Positions 16,481 to 24,804 of a stretch of DNA of 64,000 bases are shown here, one piece after another. How positions within the stretch are numbered: the stretch's first letter is position 1; every line of letters begins with the position of its first letter. Origin of the DNA: Aeromonas sp. FDAARGOS 1405 (lineage in GTDB: Bacteria; Pseudomonadota; Gammaproteobacteria; Enterobacterales; Aeromonadaceae); contig NZ_CP077311.1 of NCBI RefSeq assembly GCF_019048265.1, positions 1,202,501 to 1,266,500 of the forward strand. The letters run 5' to 3'. Made by a program: the position numbers and the translations under genes. Under the pieces are notes generated by a model, which did not search any database, was not told where the DNA came from, and saw only the letters and a program-made list of their open reading frames with translations.

Positions 16481-18097
16481 ATGAAATTTTCATATAAATT
16501 ATTTTTTGTTATCGCGCTTGCCGCATGCTGGAATCAAAATGGCAATTCAGCTGTCACTAAGTATAATTTGGTGGATGCTGATCTTCGTCATTTTCTATTC
16601 ATTGAAAATCAGGAGGACCACAACTTATTTATCACACCAACTGATTACCTTGACCCCCGTTTATCAGGGGGTAATGCTTGGACCTCTGATTCCAGACAGG
16701 TGAGTTTGGCATATGCGGATAATGGCCATAACTATAGTGTAACTAACGATAATATAGACATGTGGGAAAATGGGCCAATAAGACACCCATACATTAACCA
16801 GCGCTGCATAAAAAGCTGGTCTGGGTGTGATCCACAAACCGCAGAGGCCATTAATAAACCTGCAGAAGTTAACGAATCAGGTTTCTATGGGTTAATGAAA
16901 GCAGCTACTGGATATGCACATGCAAAGCTAAGTTCCAGCTTCTTTGACTACCTTAGAAGCATGCCTGTAGGTACGATATTAAATAGAGAAATGAACTTTT
17001 GCAGGACAACAAGAGTATATAACGCAGCAGCAGGAGAGCGCTGTATAAACCAAGATAGTGGATCTTGGTATGTAAAAAAAACACAGCACAAAAAAGCGGG
17101 GCACTTGCGTTTTATCCAAACCAATGCAATCAGCGAAGTTATTGTTGATAGCAATGGCATGCCATACATACTACCTGGCTCACAAGGTTGTGAAAATTAT
17201 CGGCTAGGAACTAGAAATGGCGTTTTATGTCGTTTTCTTGACTATGAATTTAATCAAGATGGCAGCCAGTCATTTTCAGACCCCTATATTTACACCAACA
17301 TAAAAAACTCAACGTTGAATAGTGCCATTGTCAGTGCAGATGTTCAAATGAGCACCAACTTGACCAACTGGGCTCTTAGGGGGGCAGACTACAATGTCAG
17401 CTATCTTAAAGGTCAATCATCTATCTATCTTTTTCTATCAAGCAATTTTTTCAAGCAAGTGGTTAGACTTGGATTGCAAGAACAGCTAACTAGAAACTTG
17501 ATTAACTTTAATATGAGAAATATCAAAGCACCGGAGAGCGGTTTTTATGAGTTCAGTGGTACCACTGAAATAGTTATCAAGCCACGAGATTTTAGCGTCT
17601 CTATCCTGTCCTCTGAAGGGGTGAGCTCTCCATACCAGGAGGGTAGCGTAGGAAAAGACATTTTGAATTTCTCTTACAAAATATCGGATAGTGGCCCCAT
17701 CAGTGCGGACATGTTGGAGATTGCTATTACCCAAGATATCGGGTCACCTTATCAGGGATTTTGCACCTTCTATCCTGCAGAGGACTCGGCCATCGAGCAG
17801 GCAGTGCCAATACCGACCAAGTTGGTATTTAATTCAACTACCAATGGGTTATTATCACAGCATAATATCCGTTGCGATGGCACCCCTTTAGACATTCGTG
17901 CATTAGGGATCCAGGATAGCACTACACCGCAAGAATGGAATGATCCCATCAGTGGGAAAGGGATTACCCGGTTTTATGAGCTGGCGCTAGAGTTTGATCT
18001 AACCGACCCCATGGTACAGCGTACCATTAATGATGAGTTATGGGAGGGAAGTGTACAACAAAGTGGTACTATAACTATAAAGGGAACTTGGCGCTAA
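16481..18097 (+). CDS. ecpD: ECP pilus tip/polymerised adhesin EcpD
   Basis: A 538-residue exported protein in the position and size of E. coli EcpD (about 547 residues), the tip subunit of ECP fibres. A signal peptide (KLFFVIALAACWNQN core) is followed by NLVDADLRHFLFIENQEDHN. Later there are RCIKSWSGCDPQTAEAINKP and a C-terminal domain from about residue 370 with VIKPRDFSVSILS. The start at 16481 sits just past the ecpC stop, giving a plausible signal peptide. Base composition is more AT-rich than the core genes around. Sequence similarity to enteric EcpD appears lower than for EcpA-C, as expected for an adhesin. Confidence 0.85.
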   Translation: MKFSYKLFFVIALAACWNQNGNSAVTKYNLVDADLRHFLFIENQEDHNLFITPTDYLDPRLSGGNAWTSDSRQVSLAYADNGHNYSVTNDNIDMWENGPIRHPYINQRCIKSWSGCDPQTAEAINKPAEVNESGFYGLMKAATGYAHAKLSSSFFDYLRSMPVGTILNREMNFCRTTRVYNAAAGERCINQDSGSWYVKKTQHKKAGHLRFIQTNAISEVIVDSNGMPYILPGSQGCENYRLGTRNGVLCRFLDYEFNQDGSQSFSDPYIYTNIKNSTLNSAIVSADVQMSTNLTNWALRGADYNVSYLKGQSSIYLFLSSNFFKQVVRLGLQEQLTRNLINFNMRNIKAPESGFYEFSGTTEIVIKPRDFSVSILSSEGVSSPYQEGSVGKDILNFSYKISDSGPISADMLEIAITQDIGSPYQGFCTFYPAEDSAIEQAVPIPTKLVFNSTTNGLLSQHNIRCDGTPLDIRALGIQDSTTPQEWNDPISGKGITRFYELALEFDLTDPMVQRTINDELWEGSVQQSGTITIKGTWR

Positions 18098-18111
18098 ATA
18101 TGGAGAAAGTT

Positions 18112-18780
18112 ATGTATCGTTTTTTTGGCTCCTTGCTAATATTTGCACTCTCTTCAAATGCCTTGGCGATTGACATTGGAGCCATGACAATCGCCATGGC
18201 TCCAAAAGAAGACTTTATAGTTCGAACTATCACCAACAATAGTAATGTAACAAAAGTGTATGAAGTCCAGATGGAAAAGATAAATAACCCAACAACTAAA
18301 GGTGTCACACTCCCAACCATACCAGGCGAACTGTTGTTTTCCCCCAAACGCTTCATGTTACATGCTAATAATTCACAAAATATTAAGCTATATTACAAAG
18401 GGCCCGCTGATAATAATGAGCGTTACTATCGAATCACCTTCACAGAGTCACCCGTAGCTCAAGTTGATAAAAACATGCGTAATAGTCTAAAGGGGGCATT
18501 AGAGATAAAACTGGCTGTGCAATCTATTTTGGTTGTTCGTCCGCGACAAATAGCCTTTGATTATCTATTTGATGAAAACCAACAGACAATCACTAATTCA
18601 GGAAACACTTATTTTGAATTCATGGTTAAGCAAGGCTGTGAACAGCCAGATAGTGAAGCCACAAGCAAGTATTTATTACCCGGTGAAAGATGGTACAACA
18701 ATAATATTGGAAAAGCAGGAAATCAGCATGTGATCATATATAAAAATAAATTCATACCAGTCGGGAAAGAGTGCAAGTAA
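18112..18780 (+). CDS. ecpE: ECP pilus second chaperone EcpE
   Basis: A 222-residue EcpB-like periplasmic chaperone. Signal peptide (MYRFFGSLLIFALSSNALA) then IDIGAMTIAMAPKEDF, ELLFSPKRFMLHANNSQNIK, YYKGPADNNERYYRI, QSILVVRPRQIAFDY and a closing part with cysteines (QGCEQ, GKECK). I choose ATG 18112 because GGAGA lies 6 bases upstream; an in-frame ATG at 18100 has no ribosome site. Last gene of ecpABCDE. In E. coli EcpE probably serves the adhesin EcpD, and adjacency to ecpD here fits that. Confidence 0.88.
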   Translation: MYRFFGSLLIFALSSNALAIDIGAMTIAMAPKEDFIVRTITNNSNVTKVYEVQMEKINNPTTKGVTLPTIPGELLFSPKRFMLHANNSQNIKLYYKGPADNNERYYRITFTESPVAQVDKNMRNSLKGALEIKLAVQSILVVRPRQIAFDYLFDENQQTITNSGNTYFEFMVKQGCEQPDSEATSKYLLPGERWYNNNIGKAGNQHVIIYKNKFIPVGKECK

Positions 18781-19186
18781 TTTATTTTCATAAAGATGTT
18801 TGATGGTTGCTAAATAGTGTTAAATATAACTAAGCAATGTAGCAACACTATTTCATTATTATCCATCCATGAAACTACCTGGAACCATCACAAAATCAAC
18901 ACCTATGTTTCATGAAGAAAAATATTGGTATACCTGCATGCTATTTAGTTAAGATAAAATATCAAAAAAATCAGCTATAAAACGTTAGTAGCATTTTTCT
19001 CGGCGCCTTAATTTTTATGTCTGCCGTATAAAACTTAACCGTCGCATTGATATACCTAGTCATATAAAATCCAACGGACAATATTTCCCGCTCGGTTCAT
19101 AATGAAATAATAGATAATGTATTGTCGTTATTACATACGCCACTGCGATTGGTCGAGTATCGGGGCCAGATTGGAGAAATATTAAT
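18781..19186. other. AT-rich intergenic region after ecpE
   Basis: No gene seen. A 10-bp inverted repeat AAATAGTGTT/AACACTATTT (18812-18821 and 18844-18853) may end the ecp transcript, though it lacks a T-run. This is the right edge of the AT-rich ECP block. Confidence 0.4.
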
Positions 19187-19221
19187 AAAAAAACGCCCCA
19201 GGCTATCAAGCCCAGGACGTT
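19187..19221 (-). terminator. Terminator of yhjX
   Basis: Read on the minus strand: AACGTCCTGGGC, a 6-base loop, GCCTGGGGCGTT and then a run of seven T. The stem has two mismatches and a wobble but the T-run is strong. Confidence 0.7.
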
Positions 19222-19329
19222 GATGATGATGTGTCACTTTAGACGGCAATGCGGCTCAGCTTAGGTGAACAACATTACAGAACTGACATGGGTCGGGTCA
19301 TGTTATTGCTTGGTGTAGCCAAGAGGCTA

Positions 19330-20520
19330 TCAGGCCCGCTCCACCGCTATCGGAGCCGGCAGACGGATAGTGAGGGAGAGCACCAGCGCCACTACCAGCA
19401 ATACCAGGATCAGGTGGAAGGTCGCCATAAAGCCGCCAAACAGGGAGGCCACGATGGAGCCGATGATGCTGCCCAGACCAAAGCCCAGATAGATGACGCC
19501 GTAGTTCTTGGTCAGGTTGTTGAGACCGAAGAAGTCGCTCACCAGCGAGGGGTAGACGGTGATGGTGCCGCCGAAGCTGAACGCCACACAGGCGACCGCC
19601 ACGAAGAACAGGTTGGCATTGAGCGGCACGAAGAGCAGCAGCGCCATGCCCGCCAGAGTAATCAGCTGAGCGATGGTGATAACCCGGATGCGGGACATCT
19701 TGTCGGAGAGGATCCCCAGCACCAGACGGCCACCCAGGTTGGCCATGGCGATGATGGCGACGGCATTGGCAGCCACCACTGCTGGCAGACCCACCATCTT
19801 CTCGCCGATATCCTTGGCCACGCCGATGACGTAGAGGCCACTCATGCAGGCGGTGAGGAACATCAGCGCCAGCATCCAGTATTGCGGCTTGCGCATCGCC
19901 TCGGCCAGAGTGAAGTCACGGCTCTCGCTCTGCTGCACGGAGGCGGCCTGCTTGGGCGCATCCTTCATCAGCATGCCGCCCACCAGCACCATGGACATCG
20001 CAATCAAGCCCCACAGCTGGAAGGTGGTCTCAAGGCCGGAGCTGGAGAGCAGCAGCAGGTTGATGTATTTGAAACCGAGACTGCCGAGGCCATAGGCACC
20101 GATGGAGCAGGCGGAGATGAGCCCCTTGCGCTCCGGGAACCATTTCACGCAGTTGGAGAGGGTCATCAGGTAGCCGGTACCGTCGGCAAAACCGACCAGA
20201 ATGCCCGCGCAGAGGTAGAGCATCGCCAGATTGCTGGCATGGGCGGTGAGGAAGAAGCCGATGCCGAGCAGCACGCCGGCGCCCAGGGTCACGTTGCGCA
20301 CACCGAATCGCTCCTGCAGCTTGCCCGCCATGGAGGAGGCGACCGCCAGCGACAGGCTGAGCAGGCCGAAGGCGAAAGCGACCTGACTCACCGGCTCGTC
20401 CAGCTTGTCGGAGAGCTGGGCGTTGAACAGGCTCCAGGTGTAGACAGAACCCAGTGCGAACTGGGTGATGATGGTACCGATCAGTGTCAGGTACCGGGTG
20501 CGGTTCATCTCTTTGGTCAT
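19330..20520 (-). CDS. yhjX: OFA-family MFS transporter YhjX
   Basis: A 396-residue, 12-helix major facilitator of the oxalate/formate antiporter family. It is nearly colinear with E. coli YhjX: LTLIGTIITQFALGSVYTWS at the N-terminus, VGFADGTGYLMTLSNCVKWF, MRKPQYWMLALMFLTACMSG and FGLNNLTKNYGVIYLGFG. In E. coli yhjX is the single main target of the YpdAB pyruvate-sensing system. Here it sits directly downstream of ypdAB, and the YpdB direct repeat lies in its promoter, so the assignment is strongly backed by context. The substrate is not established; a role in pyruvate handling is inferred. Confidence 0.93.
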   Translation of the reverse strand: MTKEMNRTRYLTLIGTIITQFALGSVYTWSLFNAQLSDKLDEPVSQVAFAFGLLSLSLAVASSMAGKLQERFGVRNVTLGAGVLLGIGFFLTAHASNLAMLYLCAGILVGFADGTGYLMTLSNCVKWFPERKGLISACSIGAYGLGSLGFKYINLLLLSSSGLETTFQLWGLIAMSMVLVGGMLMKDAPKQAASVQQSESRDFTLAEAMRKPQYWMLALMFLTACMSGLYVIGVAKDIGEKMVGLPAVVAANAVAIIAMANLGGRLVLGILSDKMSRIRVITIAQLITLAGMALLLFVPLNANLFFVAVACVAFSFGGTITVYPSLVSDFFGLNNLTKNYGVIYLGFGLGSIIGSIVASLFGGFMATFHLILVLLVVALVLSLTIRLPAPIAVERA

Positions 20521-20558
20521 GATGCGTCTCGGTCGATGGCCTTAAGGAAATTGAGGCC

Positions 20559-20628
20559 ACTATAGGCAAGACGCAGCTCGCGCCGATCGATTAAGGCATG
20601 AAATGCAGATCGGCGGGAATGAATGACA
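20559..20628 (-). promoter_or_regulatory. yhjX promoter with YpdB direct repeat
   Basis: On the minus strand two decamers TGTCATTCAT (20619-20628) and TGCATTTCAT (20598-20607) are separated by exactly 11 bases, as in the E. coli YpdB site GGCATTTCAT-N11-GGCATTTCAT. A possible -10 element TATAGT lies downstream at 20559-20564 with no good -35, which fits an activator-dependent promoter. Confidence 0.75.
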
Positions 20629-20629
20629 A

Positions 20630-21361
20630 TCAGAGCCGCATCAGCTGACGGAACGCCTTGATGTTGCTGCGACTGACCGGCACCTCGAATGGCAGATCAT
20701 GGAGCCGGATGAGATAGGTGCTGTTAAACCAGGGGACTATTTCGCGGATCTTGTTGATGTTGACGCAGTAGGAGCGGTGGCAACGGAAGAACCCCTCGGC
20801 AGGCAGCCGGCTGACAAACTCGCTGATGGTCATGGTCATCACGTAGCGGTCATCGCGGGTGTAGACATAAGTAAGCTTCTCGTCTGCTTCCGCGTAGTAG
20901 ATCTGCTCGCAGGGGGTGACGATGATGCGCTCCCCCTTCACCAGATTGACGGTGCGATTCTGCGCTGCCCCCAGCTCGCTCCCCTGCCCCGCCTGCGACT
21001 TGCCTGCCTGCTCCAGCTTTTGCAGCAGGCTGATGAGGCGCGGCTCGTTGTAGGGTTTGAGGATGTAGTCGAACGCCTCCAGCTCGAACGCCTCCACCGC
21101 AAACTCCTTGTAGGCGGTGACGAAGACGATGTGGGGCGGATGACTCGACTTGTGCAGGTTCTTGGCCAGCAGCAGGCCGTCGATGGAGGGGATCTGGATA
21201 TCGAGGAACACCACGTCCACCTCGTGATCCTGCAGGTATTTGAACGCCTCCAGCCCATCCTCGAAGCTCGCCACTATCTCGATCTGGCTGTGCTGATTCA
21301 CCAGATAGATGAGCTCCTCGCGAGCCAGATACTCGTCTTCCACAATGATCGCTTTCAGCAT
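20630..21361 (-). CDS. ypdB: LytTR-type response regulator YpdB
   Basis: A 243-residue regulator: receiver domain (KAIIVEDEYLAREEL, phospho-acceptor Asp54 in VFLDIQIPSIDG) and a LytTR DNA-binding domain (VKGERIIVTPCEQIYYAEA, FFRCHRSYCVNINKI, LPFEVPVSRSNIK). It aligns closely with E. coli YpdB. ATG 21361 has GAGAGGTG upstream and places the receiver at the N-terminus. It lies 46 bp after ypdA on the same strand and 109 bp before yhjX, whose upstream region carries its predicted binding site. YpdB activates yhjX when YpdA senses extracellular pyruvate in E. coli. Confidence 0.93.
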   Translation of the reverse strand: MLKAIIVEDEYLAREELIYLVNQHSQIEIVASFEDGLEAFKYLQDHEVDVVFLDIQIPSIDGLLLAKNLHKSSHPPHIVFVTAYKEFAVEAFELEAFDYILKPYNEPRLISLLQKLEQAGKSQAGQGSELGAAQNRTVNLVKGERIIVTPCEQIYYAEADEKLTYVYTRDDRYVMTMTISEFVSRLPAEGFFRCHRSYCVNINKIREIVPWFNSTYLIRLHDLPFEVPVSRSNIKAFRQLMRL

Positions 21362-21407
21362 GACAACACCTCTCGCGGCACACACTTATCCTCAACCATG
21401 ATGGCAC

Positions 21408-23081
21408 TCAGCATGGCATCGACTCCTGATCCGGCAGATAGAAACTCACTTCGGTACCCGGCTCCAGCCGTTTGAGGTGCAGGCCGTCACCATAGAGCAG
21501 CTTGACCCGCTGATGCACGTTCATCAGGCCGATGCTGCGGCTCTCCACCCGCCCCGCTGCCACCCCGTCGATCACCTCCTGACTGATGCCGTAGCCGGTG
21601 TCCCGCACCGCGACCCGGATGCCACCCGCCAGCTGCTTCACCTCGATGGTGACCCGACCCGGCGCGCTGCGGGGCTGGATGCCGTGCAGGATGGCGTTTT
21701 CCACCAGCGGCTGCAACAGCAGGCTCGGCACCTCGATATGCACGTCATCCACATCGAACACCACCTCCAGCTTGTCACCAAAGCGGGCCTGCTCGATGGC
21801 CACGTAGTCGCGCACCTGCTGCAACTCCTCCTTGATGTCGATGAGGGTGTCACCCTTGTTGAGGTTGTAGCGCAGGTAATCCGCCAGATTGGCAATGAGC
21901 TGGCGCGCCTGCTGGGGCCGGATGCGGATCAGCGACGAGATGGCGTTGAGGGCATTGAACAGGAAGTGCGGGTTGATTTTGCTCTGCAACGCGGTGAACT
22001 CCGCCTTGCGGGTCATCTCCTTGAGCTGCTCGATGCGCGACACCTCCATCTGGGTGGAGATGAGCTGGGAGAGGCCGACCGCCATCTCCCGCAGGGAACT
22101 GGTGATGCTGTGGGTGCGGCGGTAGTAGATCTTGAGGGTGCCGCTGACGGCGCCGTTTTCCCGCAGCGGAATAATGATGACCGAGTGGAAATCGGAGAGG
22201 TGATACTGGCGCAGATCGTTGTTGATGATGATCTGGTCGAGCAGCACCGCCTGCTGGGTCATGCCGCTGATGGCGTGGTGCTCATCCAGTTCGTAATAGT
22301 CCTTGCCCACCCCGACATAGGCCAGCACGTCATGGGTATCTGTGATGGCCACCGCATCGGCGCTGATGTCGCGCCGGATCACATCGCACACCTGACTGAG
22401 GGAGTGGCGATCGATGTTCTGGAAGAAGGGCAGCGTCTTGTTGGCGATATCGAGCGCCAGCTTGGCCTGCTTGGCGGCAATCAGCTCCTTCTCGTCATCC
22501 AGATCCTGCACCAGCTTGATGATGAGGCCGATGCAGAGCGCCCCGACGATCATCGGATAGGCGATATGGTTAACGATCTCCACCCCGACTTCGTGGGGCT
22601 CGGTCAGCAGCCAGATGAGCATCATGGTGAGCCCTTCGCAGAGCATCCCCGCCAGAATACCGTAGAGCCAGAGCCGTGACTTGCGACAGCGCAGGTGCAG
22701 CCAGGTGGCGAGCAGACCGGCGATGATGCTGGCGATAAGGCAAGGGATGGAGGTGTGGCCATCCATGTCGATGAGATAGCGGTGCAGACCGGAGATGACC
22801 CCGGCCGGAATGCCGACCCAGGGGCCGAACAGGATGCCGCCGGAGATAATGGCAATGATCCGCACGTTGATCAGCGCCCCCTCTACCGGAATGCCGGTGT
22901 AGGTACTGAACACCGCAAACAGGCCGAAGATGGAGGCTACCAGCACCAGCTCCGCCGGGGTGTGATCCCGCTTCTGGAACAGCCGCTGGAACGGCCGGGT
23001 GCGGGTCAGGAAGAAGAGGGTCATCAGCATCAGCGCCGCCCGTTCGAACACCGCCAGCAGCATCATCTGATTTTCAAGCAC
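21408..23081 (-). CDS. ypdA: LytS-type sensor kinase YpdA
   Basis: A 557-residue inner-membrane histidine kinase. The 5TM-LYT sensor occupies about residues 1-195 ([28 protein letters not shown]), followed by a GAF domain (about 215-340), a His_kinase region with His372 in [15 protein letters not shown], and an ATPase domain ([21 protein letters not shown]). All parts match E. coli YpdA, the high-affinity-threshold pyruvate sensor. The start is a GTG at 23081 with AGGA upstream. The upstream DNA turns abruptly AT-rich, marking the edge of the second fimbrial block. Confidence 0.93.
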   Translation of the reverse strand: MLENQMMLLAVFERAALMLMTLFFLTRTRPFQRLFQKRDHTPAELVLVASIFGLFAVFSTYTGIPVEGALINVRIIAIISGGILFGPWVGIPAGVISGLHRYLIDMDGHTSIPCLIASIIAGLLATWLHLRCRKSRLWLYGILAGMLCEGLTMMLIWLLTEPHEVGVEIVNHIAYPMIVGALCIGLIIKLVQDLDDEKELIAAKQAKLALDIANKTLPFFQNIDRHSLSQVCDVIRRDISADAVAITDTHDVLAYVGVGKDYYELDEHHAISGMTQQAVLLDQIIINNDLRQYHLSDFHSVIIIPLRENGAVSGTLKIYYRRTHSITSSLREMAVGLSQLISTQMEVSRIEQLKEMTRKAEFTALQSKINPHFLFNALNAISSLIRIRPQQARQLIANLADYLRYNLNKGDTLIDIKEELQQVRDYVAIEQARFGDKLEVVFDVDDVHIEVPSLLLQPLVENAILHGIQPRSAPGRVTIEVKQLAGGIRVAVRDTGYGISQEVIDGVAAGRVESRSIGLMNVHQRVKLLYGDGLHLKRLEPGTEVSFYLPDQESMPC

Positions 23082-24098
23082 AAATGTATTCCTGCATCAA
23101 CCAAGAGTACTCCGGATCATATCCTATTTGCTGGCAATGTACTGATTTCGAAACAGGATGAAAGTGGCCTAACCGTACGAATAAAACGAAACCATATCTA
23201 TGGATAACGAGTCAGCACAAGTTACTGGCTACTAACTTGCCAGCTAAAAAAACAGCTCACGGTTAATGTAATGGCATCCGTCATCCAAGCTCCACGCACA
23301 ACAAAATCCTCTATCAACCATACTTTTAGAGATAATTACCTGTACAGTGCAAAACTGAATATATTCAAAAGCCATCTCTGAATCCCAGCCTCAAAAACAT
23401 CCTTTCAAAAATCATTGATGATTTATTTAACATAGGAAATAGTCTACTCAAGTAGACAATCTTAATTTCTCTACTCATCATTGAAGACTTGCCACTTTAT
23501 TTTGCTATCTGTGAGATTGGTATCCTTGATACCAAGCTAACTTTTTGGAGAAAAAAACATCATTTACCGCCTATAAAATGATAGGCGTGATGCACGCACC
23601 AGTAAAAATAAAACCCACTGAATTTTTAATCACCCTGATTGCTATACGCTTACTAAACACCACCAATTTAAATGAGTGACCGACTTCAGAAAGCAATTTA
23701 ATATAAAAGATCTAAAAACAACATAAAATATATCTGTGCAAATAAGTTGTTATTTTCCTCGCTTTATCAAAAAAAATCACAAGTTCAAACCAACATGCCA
23801 GTCACCATCATGAATCTCCAGGTACTTTGCATGCCAACCCTAAAGGGGTAGAAACAATACACCAAAAAACAAAATATATTAAATTACATAAAACACCATG
23901 ACTTCCACCCCTCCTTTTCAACATCACAAAGAAATCATAAGACTTTGTTTTTATTGGTATTTTTTTGTATTTTTAGATATTTTGAAAACCACTGCCCCCG
24001 GTGATTAAATAGCCACCGAAATCAGTCATCAACATGTCTCTGATGACATGATACAACAATAAATCTTCTAATAAAAATTTGTTGCTTTCTCAAAACTT
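23082..24098. other. Long AT-rich, palindrome-rich intergenic region
   Basis: About 1 kb with no convincing gene. Hyphenated perfect palindromes occur at 23442-23457 (GTCTACT/AGTAGAC), 23517-23535 (TTGGTATC/GATACCAA), 23568-23587 (CGCCTAT/ATAGGCG), 23585-23597 (GCGTG/CACGC) and 24033-24050 (CATGTC/GACATG). A 29-codon frame at 23590-23679 lacks a ribosome site and is probably chance. This is presumably the control region of the second fimbrial cluster. Confidence 0.5.
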
Positions 24099-24138
24099 GT
24101 TTCATTTTTGACAACCTTAGTCTTGTCAAGAATGAAAC
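24099..24138 (+). promoter_or_regulatory. Long stem-loop in the leader of the major pilin gene
   Basis: A 16-bp inverted repeat (GTTTCATTTTTGACAA and TTGTCAAGAATGAAAC, one G-U pair) with an 8-base loop, ending 27 bases before the pilin ATG and about 15 bases before its AGGG ribosome site. It is not followed by a T-run, so it is more likely an operator or an mRNA-stabilising or translational element than a terminator. Confidence 0.6.
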
Positions 24139-24165
24139 TCTCAATTCAGATTAAAAGGGTAAAAT

Positions 24166-24720
24166 ATGAAAAAGGCTATTGTAGCTTCTGTATTACTAGC
24201 TGTATTCTCTGGCGCCAGTTATGCTGAAAATAGTGCAACTCCAGCAGCAACTGATCAAGGCCATGGCGTGATCAAATTTATTGGTGCAATTGTAGATGCC
24301 CCCTGCTCTATCGCCCCGGAAAGCGTAGATCAAACCATAAATATGGGACAAATCTCCAACAGTGTACTCGAGCATCAAGGTGAGGGTCCTCTGCGTCCGT
24401 TCGATATTCATCTTGAAGGCTGCTCTCTTGATACCGCCAAAACTGCCGCGATTACCTTCAACGGCATTCCTGATGATACTGAGAAAAAACATTTAGCTAT
24501 TAATGGTTTCGCAAAAGGTGCGGCTATCGCCATGATTAGCCAACTGGATGGTTCTGAAGTTGTTTTGGGCACCCCGACCAAGGCTGCCACTCTGGTTGAG
24601 GGTGACAACCACCTGAAATTTGGTGCCAAGTTGGTAAGCAATATCAAAGCGGGTGACGGCGGAAAAGCAATCCCGGGTGAATTTAGTGCAACCACTGACT
24701 TTATCATGACCTACCAGTAA
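24166..24720 (+). CDS. Major fimbrial subunit (type 1/Mrp-like pilin)
   Basis: A 184-residue exported pilin. Signal peptide ends GASYA; the mature protein has the pilin disulfide pair (APCSI near residue 48 and EGCSL near 85), the GVIKFIGAIVDAPC opening and the conserved C-terminal donor-type strand ATTDFIMTYQ with penultimate tyrosine. It is the first gene of a chaperone-usher cluster, with AGGG before ATG 24166 and a short GC-rich hairpin after its stop. It resembles MrpA/SmfA-type pilins; the exact fimbrial type is not assigned. Confidence 0.9.
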   Translation: MKKAIVASVLLAVFSGASYAENSATPAATDQGHGVIKFIGAIVDAPCSIAPESVDQTINMGQISNSVLEHQGEGPLRPFDIHLEGCSLDTAKTAAITFNGIPDDTEKKHLAINGFAKGAAIAMISQLDGSEVVLGTPTKAATLVEGDNHLKFGAKLVSNIKAGDGGKAIPGEFSATTDFIMTYQ

Positions 24721-24756
24721 ATATTTAAATTTAATCAAACATTTATCCAGTAATTA

Positions 24757-24782
24757 CGCGCAGGGAGGCGCGTTTCCTTTTG
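24757..24782 (+). terminator. Hairpin after the major pilin gene
   Basis: CGCGC/GCGCG stem with a 6-base loop followed by TTTCCTTTTG. It likely acts as a partial terminator between pilin and usher, the same design as after ecpA. Confidence 0.6.
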
Positions 24783-24804
24783 TTTACCTTATAAATTGAA
24801 ATCT

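Noticed and set aside
19249..20565. 438-codon plus-strand frame over yhjX
   Set aside because: Antisense shadow of yhjX; Asp/Gln/His-rich product with no family features.
21477..22679. 400-codon plus-strand frame over ypdA
   Set aside because: Antisense shadow of a well-supported kinase gene.
23590..23679. 29-codon ORF in the AT-rich intergenic region
   Set aside because: No ribosome site, overlaps palindromes, and short frames of this size are expected by chance.
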